Assembly: GCF_900291475.1 (NCBI RefSeq)
Contig: NZ_OLMM01000003.1
Span: 235,021-299,020, forward strand
DNA: 64,000 nt
Direction of reading: 5' to 3'
Source of the DNA: Acidaminococcus hominis
GTDB lineage: Bacteria > Bacillota > Negativicutes > Acidaminococcales > Acidaminococcaceae
Positions 41,385 through 49,885 of this stretch are shown one piece after another. Numbering within the stretch: position 1 is the first letter of the stretch; each line of letters opens with the position of its first letter. Under the pieces are notes generated by a model. The model made no database searches, was not told the DNA's origin, and worked only from the letters and a program-made list of their open reading frames with translations. The position numbers were made by a program, and so were the translations under genes.

Positions 41385-42359
41385 TTATTTTTTGTTTTTC
41401 AAATTTTTATCCAGAAAAGCCAGAATCACCTGCTCCACTTCTGGCTGGGCCCAATAATGGTCCGCATGCCCCGCGCCCTCTACCACATAACGCTGGGCGG
41501 GAATGCCTTTTTCCTGCAAAGCGTTGTAGAGCAGTTCGGTTTGACTGGGTGAAACCACCTGGTCCTTGTCCCCATGGAGCAGCAAAAACGGTGCCGTTTT
41601 GGGTGAAATATACGTTACCGGATTGGCGGCTTTCACCGTGCTTGGAGTAGCCTGGACGCTGCCGCCCCCTTTGTCCGAAAAGGAAGTGCCGTTGATAAAC
41701 AACGCCTGAAGTGCGGCCGGGGATGCGTGGCGCTGCTGTTCCTCCTTGGAGAAATCCGCAGCTACCTTGCTAAGGTCCGAAAGCCCATAGATATCAATGG
41801 CGGCCTGCACGTCACTGCTTTGGTCCAGATTGTCCCCCTGGTCAAAGGCCTTGTACCCGTTGGAGGTGCCCACCATAGCGGCCAGGTAGCCGCCAGCGGA
41901 CTCACCCATGACCGCCATACGATTGGGATCAATATTAAAGTCCCGGGCATGGGCCCGAAGATACCGGAGGGCCGCCTTCACGTCCACCACTGGGTCAGGA
42001 AACATCCCATTGGGAATCACCCGGTACTCTACACTGGCCACAAAATACCCGTGCTCTGCCAGATGCACCCGCTGCTGCAAATAATTTTCTTTGGGCGAAG
42101 CCGTGAACCCCCCGCCGGTAACAAACACCACCGCCGGCAGCTTTTCCTTGCTTTCCGGCTGCAAAATATCCATTTTCAAAAAGCTCTTGGGCCAATCAAA
42201 ATACTGGGCATACGTAATATCCGAAATGGCCCGGACCTGCGGCCGGGTGAGACTGAATTTCAAGTGCTGGCTGGGAGCCGCTGCTTCCCCAGGCACCATT
42301 AGGCCCGTAAGGCCCGTCAGCAGGACTGCCAGGATATAAAACAACCTTTTTCTCAGCAT
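41385..42359 (-). CDS. exported alpha/beta-hydrolase (BD-FAE/esterase-lipase type)
   Basis: 324 aa with N-terminal signal peptide (YILAVLLTGLTGLMVPGEA). Oxyanion loop FVTGGGFT, nucleophile Ser in VMGESAGGYLAAM, Asp in LLLHGDKDQVVS and His in GAGHADHYW form the triad. The DPNRMAVMGES and DVKAALRYLRAHA pattern fits carbohydrate esterases (BD-FAE) that free acetyl or feruloyl groups. First gene of the trio. Confidence 0.87.
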   Translation of the reverse strand: MLRKRLFYILAVLLTGLTGLMVPGEAAAPSQHLKFSLTRPQVRAISDITYAQYFDWPKSFLKMDILQPESKEKLPAVVFVTGGGFTASPKENYLQQRVHLAEHGYFVASVEYRVIPNGMFPDPVVDVKAALRYLRAHARDFNIDPNRMAVMGESAGGYLAAMVGTSNGYKAFDQGDNLDQSSDVQAAIDIYGLSDLSKVAADFSKEEQQRHASPAALQALFINGTSFSDKGGGSVQATPSTVKAANPVTYISPKTAPFLLLHGDKDQVVSPSQTELLYNALQEKGIPAQRYVVEGAGHADHYWAQPEVEQVILAFLDKNLKNKK

Positions 42360-42576
42360 TTCGCCGCTCCTTTCGTTTCCATTTGGCTATCTATTGCATC
42401 AAGGGGACAAAGGAGAAAAGCCCCACCCCCTTGTTGTTTTTCCAGCTTTCCCTACTGTTATTATGGACCTTTGAGACGCCCTGCCGGTAGACCATTTCTC
42501 TCACTGCTCTTGCCTATTCCTATCATTTTTAAAAAATTGGAACTGCCTGCAGCCCTGCTTCCTTTTTCCATCCCAT
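42360..42576. promoter_or_regulatory. upstream region of the exported trio
   Basis: 217 bp without a gene between yaaA's terminator and the esterase. No confident promoter or AraC site can be named by eye. Confidence 0.4.
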
Positions 42577-42621
42577 AAAAAACGACCTGCCAGCTCTTCT
42601 TGAGTTGGCAAGTCGTTTTTT
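42577..42621 (-). terminator. terminator of the pgi-bcp-yaaA unit
   Basis: AACGACNTGCCA / TGGCAAGTCGTT stem with 13-nt loop, A run left and T run right (bidirectional), next to the yaaA stop. Confidence 0.88.
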
Positions 42622-42626
42622 GCTTT

Positions 42627-43373
42627 TTATTTCTTCAAAAACACCCATTCTTCCGGGGTAGACCGGGCTGCGTCATACTGGTAGCCGCCGCTGCCGTGGA
42701 ACTGCTGCAGCACTTCCGGGTCGTCCGAGCCTTCCTGGGCCAGGTACCGGACCATTTCCCCCCGGGCAATTTTCACGTAGACGCCTTTTTGGACGATTTT
42801 CTCCCCTGCCAGCTCCCCAAAGGTGCAGGTAATCAGCTGGTCCTGGGGCGTCAGATGCGGGGTAATGGCTTTGCTGTATTCTTTGGAGGCCAGGTTCACC
42901 ACAATCCGGCTTTCGTCCAGCAGGGCCTTGTACAGCTTGTCCCCCCAAAAGGCGTACAGGTTTTTGGTGCCCGCCACCTGGGCTTTGGCCTGCATTTCCA
43001 GCCGGTAGGGCACCACCCCGTCCAGGGGCCGCAGGAGCCCGTAAAAGCCGGACAGAATCCGCAGGTGCCTGCTGATATAGGCCAGCTCCTGATCCGCAAA
43101 GACCACCGGCGCCATGTACTGGTACTGGATGCCCTGGTAGGCCAACAGGGCCGGAGAACGGAAAGTTTCCCGGTCCATAGCAAGAAGCCGCTCATGGTTC
43201 AGCTGGGCAATTTCGTCATTGCAGCCCCAAAGCCGGGTCTGCTGCTCCAGCGTCAGAGCCTGCAAATAGTCCTTCACCTGCCGGGCTTCCCTGAGGAAGG
43301 CGGGCTGGCTCAGGGGCAGAGTATTCTCCCGGTCTTCCTGCATTTTTTTCGCCGGGGAGATGATGATGCGCAT
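42627..43373 (-). CDS. yaaA: peroxide stress protein YaaA (DUF328/UPF0246)
   Basis: 248 aa, begins MRIIISPAKKMQ, the family start. LLAYQGIQYQYM, YISRHLRILSGFYGLLRPLDGVVPYRLEM and LINLASKEYSKA-like NLASKEYSKAI are conserved YaaA blocks. It lowers free iron during peroxide stress in E. coli. ATG overlaps the bcp stop by one base, giving a two-gene peroxide-defence unit. Confidence 0.95.
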   Translation of the reverse strand: MRIIISPAKKMQEDRENTLPLSQPAFLREARQVKDYLQALTLEQQTRLWGCNDEIAQLNHERLLAMDRETFRSPALLAYQGIQYQYMAPVVFADQELAYISRHLRILSGFYGLLRPLDGVVPYRLEMQAKAQVAGTKNLYAFWGDKLYKALLDESRIVVNLASKEYSKAITPHLTPQDQLITCTFGELAGEKIVQKGVYVKIARGEMVRYLAQEGSDDPEVLQQFHGSGGYQYDAARSTPEEWVFLKK

Positions 43374-43825
43374 TACAGTTCGGCCAGCATCTGGGCCGGG
43401 TTATCACCGGGTTTCACCTTGTCCAGGGCCCGGGTAATGATGCCGTTTTCGTCAATGAGATAGGTGGAGCGCACCACACCCATGGAAACCTTGCCGTACA
43501 GTTTCTTTTCCTTCCACACGTCGTAGGCCTGGATCACCGTCTTTTCCGGGTCCGACAGCAGGGTAAAGGGCAGGTTGTATTTCTCCTGGAACTTTTTGTG
43601 GGAGGCCACGCTGTCCTTGCTGACCCCCAGCACCACGGCGCCCTTTTCGGTAAACTGGGGATACAGCTCCCCAAAGCCGCTGGCCTGACGGCTGCACCCC
43701 GGCGTATTGTCCTTGGGATAAAAATACAGCACCACTTTTTGGCCCCGATACTCTTTCAGAGAATGCATTTGTCCGTCCTGGTCCGGCAGGGTAAAATCCG
43801 GAGCCTGGGTTCCAACTTCCAGCAT
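43373..43825 (-). CDS. bcp: thioredoxin-dependent peroxiredoxin, BCP/PrxQ type, single Cys
   Basis: 150 aa AhpC/TSA fold. Peroxidatic Cys44 in PKDNTPGCSRQASGF. The resolving Cys expected at +5 is a Ser, and no other Cys exists in the protein, so it must work as a one-Cys enzyme with an external thiol. 20 bp downstream of pgi. Confidence 0.94.
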   Translation of the reverse strand: MLEVGTQAPDFTLPDQDGQMHSLKEYRGQKVVLYFYPKDNTPGCSRQASGFGELYPQFTEKGAVVLGVSKDSVASHKKFQEKYNLPFTLLSDPEKTVIQAYDVWKEKKLYGKVSMGVVRSTYLIDENGIITRALDKVKPGDNPAQMLAEL

Positions 43826-43845
43826 AGCTATCCCTCCTTGGGTTC

Positions 43846-45309
43846 TTAGGCGTTGTCCGCCATTTTATTGCGCATAATGCGCTTGTAGATTTCCACGCCT
43901 GGCTGATCGTAGGCGTCCACATCGGCCAGTTCCCCTTCGTAGGCGATGCTCAGCATCAGGAAGAAGAACAGCTGGCCCAGAAAATATTCGTTCATGTAAG
44001 GCAGATTGTAGCGGGCACTGAGCCGGTGGTCACCGGCCAGGGCTTCCTCGTTGGCTTCCAGGGCAATCTGCAGGGCCCGGCCCACGTCCATTCCCTCGTA
44101 CCGCTGGTAGCCATCGATTTCCGGGAAGGAGTTGTGGATGAACACCTTGTTTTTCATATCGTTGATGAACAGGAATTGGACCACCTTGTCCCGGCGGCCG
44201 TCCTGGTGGAGCTGGGTCTGGGCGTGCATATCCGTGGTGCCAATGGCCACCACCGGCGTGCGGCCGTAGAACACCGGGTTCCCCTTCCGGTCCAGACGCT
44301 TGCCCAGGGATTCTGCCAAAAGCTGCACATACCATTCCCCCAGGGCCTTCAGCCGCATGGCGTAGGGCATCATAATTTCAATATGGCAGCCGTGGAACTG
44401 GGCCGCAGCATATTTCAGCACCGCATTATAGAAGGCCGGGTTTTCCTGGGGCTTTTCGCTTTGGCACCATTGGTCCATATCCCGGGCCCCCTGGAGAAGT
44501 TCTTCCAGGTGCATGCCCAGTACCGCAGCCACAATCAGTCCCGGGGTGGACAGCACGCTGAAGCGGCCGCCAATGCCCACCGGCACGTCGAAAATCGGCC
44601 AGCCGTACTTCCGGGCCAGACGGTTGAGCGGCCCCTGTTCCAGGGTCTTGTCCGTGACCACCGCCACCCCCATGCGGAACAAGGTCCGCTGCTTTTCCAG
44701 GGTATCATAGAAATACAGGAAGGCCGTGGTGGGTTCCAGGGTGGTGCCGGATTTGGAAATGGGCACCAAAAGCACCTGCAAAGGCCGGCGCTCGCCATTG
44801 CGTACCTGCTGGGCCTGAAGGAGCAGCTGGTTCATCACAGAATCCAGGTCCTCTGCGTCCAGGTTGTTGCCGCTAAAGAAAATCCGGGGCATCCGCAGCC
44901 CGTCTTCCCGGGCCCAGTATTCACTGGTGAAGCAGTCGTAGAGCACCTTGCCCCCCAGGTAGGAGCCCCCTACCCCGCAGAAGACCACCGCATCGTACTT
45001 GCTGCGTACCTTCTGGCCAAAGTCCGTCAGCTCCTGGAGCAGCTCCTGGGTATTGGGGTAGCCTTTTTGGAGATAGGGCAGCCGGGTAAAATACACCGGT
45101 TCCGGGGTACCGTCCTTGGACAGATGGTGCACCGCCTGCCCGGTTTCCCGGATCAGCCGCAGGCCCTGGGCTGCCGCCGTGATTTTATTTTGTAATTGGT
45201 CCAGTTCTTTGTCCGTCACCTGCTCTGGTCCCAGCATATTGGTGAAATCCAGGCAAAAGCCGGAAGGCAGGGTGATGCTTTTTCGTAGTTCCATAGTGGT
45301 TCGCTCCAT
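43846..45309 (-). CDS. pgi: glucose-6-phosphate isomerase
   Basis: 487 aa. VVFCGVGGSYLGGKVLYD, ISKSGTTLEPTTAF (phosphate binding) and the signature VGIGGRFSVLST are present, with the catalytic Glu region VQLLAESLGK. Interconverts glucose-6-P and fructose-6-P. ATG 45309 and ATG 45294 (MELRKSITL, GGAG 9 nt upstream) are both possible starts. First gene of pgi-bcp-yaaA. Confidence 0.95.
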   Translation of the reverse strand: MERTTMELRKSITLPSGFCLDFTNMLGPEQVTDKELDQLQNKITAAAQGLRLIRETGQAVHHLSKDGTPEPVYFTRLPYLQKGYPNTQELLQELTDFGQKVRSKYDAVVFCGVGGSYLGGKVLYDCFTSEYWAREDGLRMPRIFFSGNNLDAEDLDSVMNQLLLQAQQVRNGERRPLQVLLVPISKSGTTLEPTTAFLYFYDTLEKQRTLFRMGVAVVTDKTLEQGPLNRLARKYGWPIFDVPVGIGGRFSVLSTPGLIVAAVLGMHLEELLQGARDMDQWCQSEKPQENPAFYNAVLKYAAAQFHGCHIEIMMPYAMRLKALGEWYVQLLAESLGKRLDRKGNPVFYGRTPVVAIGTTDMHAQTQLHQDGRRDKVVQFLFINDMKNKVFIHNSFPEIDGYQRYEGMDVGRALQIALEANEEALAGDHRLSARYNLPYMNEYFLGQLFFFLMLSIAYEGELADVDAYDQPGVEIYKRIMRNKMADNA

Positions 45310-45414
45310 CTCTCTGGAAAAATACTTTGCTATATTTATAATGATACCATGTTCTTACTCTATGGGCAAAAATTTCCTCATGAATCCCGGAAAAATAAAA
45401 AAAATGGATACCCG

Positions 45415-45426
45415 TTTTGGCCAAAA
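45415..45426. promoter_or_regulatory. palindrome TTTTGGCCAAAA between pgi and WYL regulator
   Basis: Perfect 12-bp palindrome about 45 bp upstream of the WYL regulator ATG and within the divergent control region. A candidate operator, possibly for autoregulation. Confidence 0.35.
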
Positions 45427-45469
45427 TATGGTATGCTTTTTTCAGATATTTAAACAGGAGGCAGCGATT

Positions 45470-46462
45470 ATGACCAAGGGCGTTAACCAAAAGCTCAAAC
45501 TTCTTCTTTTATATCAATATTTCACCCAGGAAACAGATGCCGACCATGGGGTAACCCTGGCAGACATTACTGCATTTTTGGCCAAACAGGAAATCCATGT
45601 GGACCGGAAGACCCTGTACCAGGATTTCGAAGAGCTCCGGGCCTTTGGTCTTGATATTGCAGCCAGCAAGGAAGGCATCCGCTACACCTACCGGCTGATC
45701 AATCCCCAATTTGAACTGCCGGAACTGAAAATGCTCATCGACTCTGTCCAATCGGCCAAGTTCATTTCCGATACCAAGTCCAAGGAACTCATTGCCAAGC
45801 TGGAACGGCTGGCCAGCAAGCCCATGGCCAGAAACCTGCGGCGCCAGGTACTGATTACCGGGCGGACCAAAACCATCAACCGCAGCGTCTACTATACCAT
45901 CGACCGGCTGCACCAGGCCATCAACAGCGGAGTCCAGGTTTCCTTCCATTATATGAAATGGAACATCCACAAAACCCTGGTGGCCCGTAACCACGGCCGC
46001 CGCTTCCTGGTCAGCCCCTGGGCCATGGTCTTAAACGACGACAACTACTACCTGGTGGCCTACGAACCCATCGACGACTGCATCAAACACTACCGGGTGG
46101 ACAAGATCAAGGACCTGGTCCAGCTGGAAGAACCCCGGGAAGGCCAGGAAGAATTTGAGAAATTGGACCTGGCCCGCTACGCAAATATGCATTTTGGCAT
46201 GTTCAACGGAGAAACCGTGAAGGTTGACCTGCGGGCCAAAAACGGCCTGGTAGGCGTACTCATCGACCGGTTTGGCCAGGACGTAATGATTATCCCCGAT
46301 GGACCGGATCACGTAACGACCACCGTAGAAGTGGCCGTCAGTCCCCAATTCCTGGGCTGGATTACAGCCCTGAAGGACGGCGTAGTCATCACCGGACCGG
46401 AAAAAGTCCGGGACGAAATGCGGGAGCTGGGCCGGCTGCTGCTGCATCTGTATCGGGACTAA
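45470..46462 (+). CDS. HTH/WYL-domain transcriptional regulator
   Basis: 330 aa. N-terminal winged HTH (LLLLYQYFTQETDADHGVTLADITAFLAKQEIHVDRKTLYQDFEELRAFG region), then a WYL domain (about 150-235, with FHYMKWN..RRFLVSPWAMVLNDDNYYLVAY) and a WCX C-terminal extension. WYL proteins bind nucleic acid or nucleotide ligands and some control defence genes. ATG 45470 has AGGAGG 8 nt upstream; the longer frame from 45116 lies inside pgi. Divergent from pgi. Confidence 0.92.
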   Translation: MTKGVNQKLKLLLLYQYFTQETDADHGVTLADITAFLAKQEIHVDRKTLYQDFEELRAFGLDIAASKEGIRYTYRLINPQFELPELKMLIDSVQSAKFISDTKSKELIAKLERLASKPMARNLRRQVLITGRTKTINRSVYYTIDRLHQAINSGVQVSFHYMKWNIHKTLVARNHGRRFLVSPWAMVLNDDNYYLVAYEPIDDCIKHYRVDKIKDLVQLEEPREGQEEFEKLDLARYANMHFGMFNGETVKVDLRAKNGLVGVLIDRFGQDVMIIPDGPDHVTTTVEVAVSPQFLGWITALKDGVVITGPEKVRDEMRELGRLLLHLYRD

Positions 46463-46469
46463 ATAAGTA

Positions 46470-46526
46470 AAATTGAAATCTCCTGCTCAAGATCATACAG
46501 ATTTTGGGCAGGAGATTTCAATTTTG
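46470..46526 (+). terminator. terminator of the WYL regulator (also facing hxsC')
   Basis: Arms AAATTGAAATCTCCTGC / GCAGGAGATTTCAATTT around a 20-nt loop; T-rich flank on the plus strand. Confidence 0.85.
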
Positions 46527-46676
46527 TGAATTGCTCCACGGTCTAGCGCCGGTTCTTTCCCCTGATTTTTTGTTGTACTCAGGAAGAAGAATAAGAACAA
46601 CTTTCAAATATAATAGACGAAAAGACTATAATTGCGTTTACTTCAAGTAGAATCCTTGGTATATATTGTACTTATC

Positions 46677-47606
46677 TTAAATTGCATGTATTCCATCTGG
46701 AATTTTTTTTGAACTAGTAAAAATTCCGTTACATTCATCTCTCATAGTACATGATTGACATTCAGGAATAAAGCCTTGTTTCCACTGAGATATACTAAAA
46801 GTACTATATTTTCTTATTTCGTAAGGTAATAGGCATAAAGGAAGATTGTAAATTGATACAGGTATATCCCGATAATCCAATATTTTGGTTGCTTCAATTA
46901 ATTCTTGCATATATGATTTTGGTTCGATCCATACATCCTCTATATTGTCGTATGCTCTTCCACACACTTCCATCCCCATTAATGCCACATGCACAGCCAT
47001 TGGTAAATTCCACCCAATAAAATTTGCCAATTCAGTTAAATTAAACACATTTTTACTAGTGAGGACGATTCTAATTTCTATAGGAACTCTAAATGCAGAT
47101 AAATTATATATTCCGTTTATAGTTTCTCTAAAAGCACCTGATACCCCTACGATTCTATCATGTACTTCTGGAATAGAAGAATACAATGGAATCGCATATA
47201 CAGTATTAAAAGGAGCCCTATCTATAAAACTTTGGGTAAAAGACTTATTATTAAATTTTCTCCCATTGGTCAAAATAATTGGTTCTACATAGGTGTATCT
47301 TTTCAAGGTCTCCATAATTTCAAATATCTTAATTCCTACAGTAGGTTCCCCACCAGAAATACATATTTCTCTCAAGCTTTTTTTAGGAATGCATGATAAA
47401 ATTTCAAGGACCTCATCGGAGTAATCAAGCGGGGTTTGAGGTTGTGGGCACATAATACATTGAGAATTACATGCTTCAGTTACAAACAGTACATTTTGTG
47501 TCGAACTAGCATTAAATACACGTTTCACTGTACCATCAGGGCATAATTTTAATATATCTCCATCATTAATATCCAACATTCCTTCTTCCGGTAAATTATA
47601 GATAAT
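46677..47606 (-). pseudogene. hxsC: radical SAM maturase, HxsC-like, 5' end removed by IS3 copy B
   Basis: The frame is open up to the IS border (47606) and gives about 309 codons; the Met at 47579 is internal. FVTEACNSQCIMCPQPQ holds the CX3CX2C cluster motif, ICISGGEPTVG the GGEP motif. The C-terminal SISQWKQGFIPECQSCTMRDECNG, with its Cys set, matches the HxsC protein of the His-Xaa-Ser repeat peptide system, where HxsB/HxsC/HxsD modify HxsA. Usual length is about 350 aa, so a piece of the N-terminus is lost. No hxsA, hxsB or hxsD is nearby. AT-rich compared with its neighbours, suggesting transfer. Confidence 0.72.
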
Positions 47607-47683
47607 TTATAATGGAACTATGAATTAAGACAACTTCGAAACTATTTCTTAATGTGAATCTCGTGGTATACTGGAGGCGATCA

Positions 47684-48052
47684 ATGAAAAAGGAGATAAT
47701 CATCATGTCACGCACGCGCCGTCATTTCACGTCGAAATTCAAATCCGATCTCGTCATCGAGCTGCTCAAGGGTGAGAAAGACCTCAACACGCTGGCGGCT
47801 GAGAACGAAATCCTGCCGAACCTCTTGCGGAACTGGAAGAACGAGTTTCTCAGCAAGGCAAGCATCATATTCGATGATTCCAGAGAGGACAACCTCAATC
47901 AAAAACTCGAGACCGAGCGGAAGGAGAAAGCCTCCTATGCCCGCAAAGTTGGCCAACTCACCATGCAGGTGGATTGGTTGAAAAAAAAATCTGAGGAAAT
48001 TCTTGGACCGGACTACGAGAAACAGTATTCTCCAAAACCTTTCGAGGAGTGA
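47684..48052 (+). CDS. IS3-family transposase OrfA (HTH), copy B
   Basis: Same product as copy A's OrfA. ATG 47684 (GGAGG 6 nt upstream) or ATG 47705 (AAGGAG 9 nt upstream). The A9 run is at 47981-47989. Confidence 0.9.
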   Translation: MKKEIIIMSRTRRHFTSKFKSDLVIELLKGEKDLNTLAAENEILPNLLRNWKNEFLSKASIIFDDSREDNLNQKLETERKEKASYARKVGQLTMQVDWLKKKSEEILGPDYEKQYSPKPFEE

Positions 48053-48881
48053 GTGCAAGGAGCTTTCCCTTCGGAAAGCAGCAAAGCTGCTCGGCGTCAA
48101 CCGCACAAGCCAATACTACCACCCCAAAGAGAACACTCCATCAGATGAAGAGCTGGAATGCAAGCGCATCATCGATCGTTTCCACACGGACAATCCTGCC
48201 TGGGGCGCAAGGCAGCTGGCCTCGCAGCTGCAGCGCCTCGGGCATCAGGCCGGACGACGCAAGACAGCTCGCTATATGCGCGAGATGGGCATCGACGTCA
48301 TCTATCCGAAGATGAACCTTTCCAAGCGGCAGCAACAAGCGCAGGTGATGCCCTACCTGCTGAAGCATGTGGATATTCAGCAGCCTAACCAGGCATGGTC
48401 CATCGACATCACCTACATTCCCCTGGAGCACGGTTTCGTTTATCTGACAGCCATCATCGACTGGTACAGCCGCTGCATTGTTGGCTGGGAGGTGGACGAT
48501 ACCCTGGACACCCGGATGGTCATTGCCGCCGTAAGGAAGGCGCTCCGTATAGCAAAGCCGCAGATTCTCAACTCCGACCAAGGATGCCAGTTCACCAGCA
48601 AGGAGTACAAGGCTTTCCTCAAGGAACACAAGATCCGCCAGAGCATGGATGGCAAGAGCCGCTGGGCCGACAACATCAAGATTGAGCGGTGGTTCCGGAC
48701 ATTCAAGTATGAGGAAGCCTATCTCACGCAGTACCGCAACATCCGGGAGGCTCGCAAGGCCATCCGCAACTACATCAACGTGTATAACTTCCAGCGCTGC
48801 CACTCAGCCATCGGGAACGTCCCGCCAGCAGAGCGCTACTTCCCGGCACTGCTGCTCAATGCTGCAATGTCTGCTGCCTGA
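48003..48881 (+). CDS. IS3-family transposase OrfB (DDE), copy B
   Basis: Same product as copy A's OrfB with D135, D192, E228. TTG start at 48003 with GAGG 6 nt upstream inside orfA. The two frames are related by +1, so synthesis of a fusion needs +1/-2 shifting or polymerase slippage on the A9 run. Confidence 0.92.
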   Translation: MDRTTRNSILQNLSRSECKELSLRKAAKLLGVNRTSQYYHPKENTPSDEELECKRIIDRFHTDNPAWGARQLASQLQRLGHQAGRRKTARYMREMGIDVIYPKMNLSKRQQQAQVMPYLLKHVDIQQPNQAWSIDITYIPLEHGFVYLTAIIDWYSRCIVGWEVDDTLDTRMVIAAVRKALRIAKPQILNSDQGCQFTSKEYKAFLKEHKIRQSMDGKSRWADNIKIERWFRTFKYEEAYLTQYRNIREARKAIRNYINVYNFQRCHSAIGNVPPAERYFPALLLNAAMSAA

Positions 48882-48886
48882 TACAT

Positions 48887-49204
48887 TTAGAAATTCATCG
48901 ATTTTGGTCTTGACAAACGTGCCACTATACCTTTTTCATATCCCAATAAATATCCGGCATTATCGCATAAAAAATGTGCTTTCTTTTGCGTTCCTGATCT
49001 ATGTTCAGGTTCAGGTACTAATAGAAACTTTTTTAAGCTTTTACCATCACTTGTTTCCGCCAAAATTGATTGAAGCTGGATTAATTTACCATCTTCATTC
49101 AATACTACTTGATAAGATATAGGCAATTTACTCCAGCCAGGCTTACCTACAAGGCCATCCCTAATCAAAGAATCGTAATAATCTGTCAGGGCTTGTAAGA
49201 TCAT
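48887..49204 (-). pseudogene. cas8c: cas8c/csd1, N-terminal part only (type I-C), fused to IS3 end
   Basis: MILQALTDYYDSLIRDG and LPISYQVVLNEDGKL are the Csd1/Cas8c start; VPEPEHRSG and ANF-like AHFLCDNAGYLLG follow. After about 92 residues the frame enters IS copy B and stops at 48887, adding a dozen foreign residues. Full Cas8c is about 550-650 aa, so the Cascade large subunit is lost, along with cas7, cas4, cas1 and cas2 that normally follow. ATG overlaps the cas5c stop (ATGA). Confidence 0.88.
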
Positions 49205-49854
49205 TGATGCACCTCACAATTCCGCAAATCCAGGATGCCATCTTTTAATTCTGCCTTGAAAAACATTGGCGTAATTTGTTCTGGATTGCTATAGTCCATA
49301 TCATACAGCATATAGCCTAGGGATTGGGTATACGGATAGGGTATCAATACTTCTTCATCCTCTACCAAGCGGAAACAAGCAGGAAATTCTCTGGTTCCAA
49401 AGTAAGGTTGATGGTAACATTGTCCCTTTCGTGCCCGACGGGTAAGCATTTCGCGAAATTTCCCAGGATTATCACCTGCAGCGGCCTTATCAGTCATCTC
49501 AAAATGGAGAGTGATGCAGTAGCGTACATCTTTTAAAACAGTAGAGGCTCTCTGCATGATATCCTGCCTTGTAACAATCATAATAGGTTTACCTTTTTTA
49601 GCATTTGCCTTTACTGAACTTGCACTTAACTTATGCATAAGTTCATTCCGGCGGATGTTGGTGAATTTAATGGGATTGAGTACATCAATTTCATCAATCA
49701 CATACCGCAATCCTGGATGCCAATAGATGGCCTCTACCAAGCCGCGCGCTGCTGACGGGGTCATTACATCATAGGAAACTCGCTCAGCCTTCATCTCCGG
49801 CCGGGTAAAGCAGGCATACGGCCCCCAGCATTCAATCTTCACTCCATAATTCAT
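49201..49854 (-). CDS. cas5c: Cas5c (Cas5d), crRNA-processing subunit of type I-C Cascade
   Basis: 217 aa. Family start VKIECWGPYACFTRPEMKAERVSYDVMTPSAARGLVEAIYW (catalytic-site Tyr region near 44), then IRRNEL, ASTVLKDVRYCITLHFE and the PYFGTREFPA block. In type I-C it replaces Cas6 and cuts repeats with the GTCGC stem. Complete, 31 bp downstream of cas3. Confidence 0.94.
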   Translation of the reverse strand: MNYGVKIECWGPYACFTRPEMKAERVSYDVMTPSAARGLVEAIYWHPGLRYVIDEIDVLNPIKFTNIRRNELMHKLSASSVKANAKKGKPIMIVTRQDIMQRASTVLKDVRYCITLHFEMTDKAAAGDNPGKFREMLTRRARKGQCYHQPYFGTREFPACFRLVEDEEVLIPYPYTQSLGYMLYDMDYSNPEQITPMFFKAELKDGILDLRNCEVHQ

Positions 49855-49885
49855 CCTATCACCTCATTTTGTTCAAATTGCAGCA

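Larger units (their letters stand above)
47613..48924 (+). mobile_element. IS3-family insertion sequence, copy B
   Basis: 1,312 bp, TGGAAC..GTGCCA, bordered by TATA on both sides; same as copy A (14580-15891) but on the plus strand. It removes the start of hxsC on the left and the end of cas8c on the right, so a simple insertion cannot explain it: two unrelated broken genes flank one element. Confidence 0.92.
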
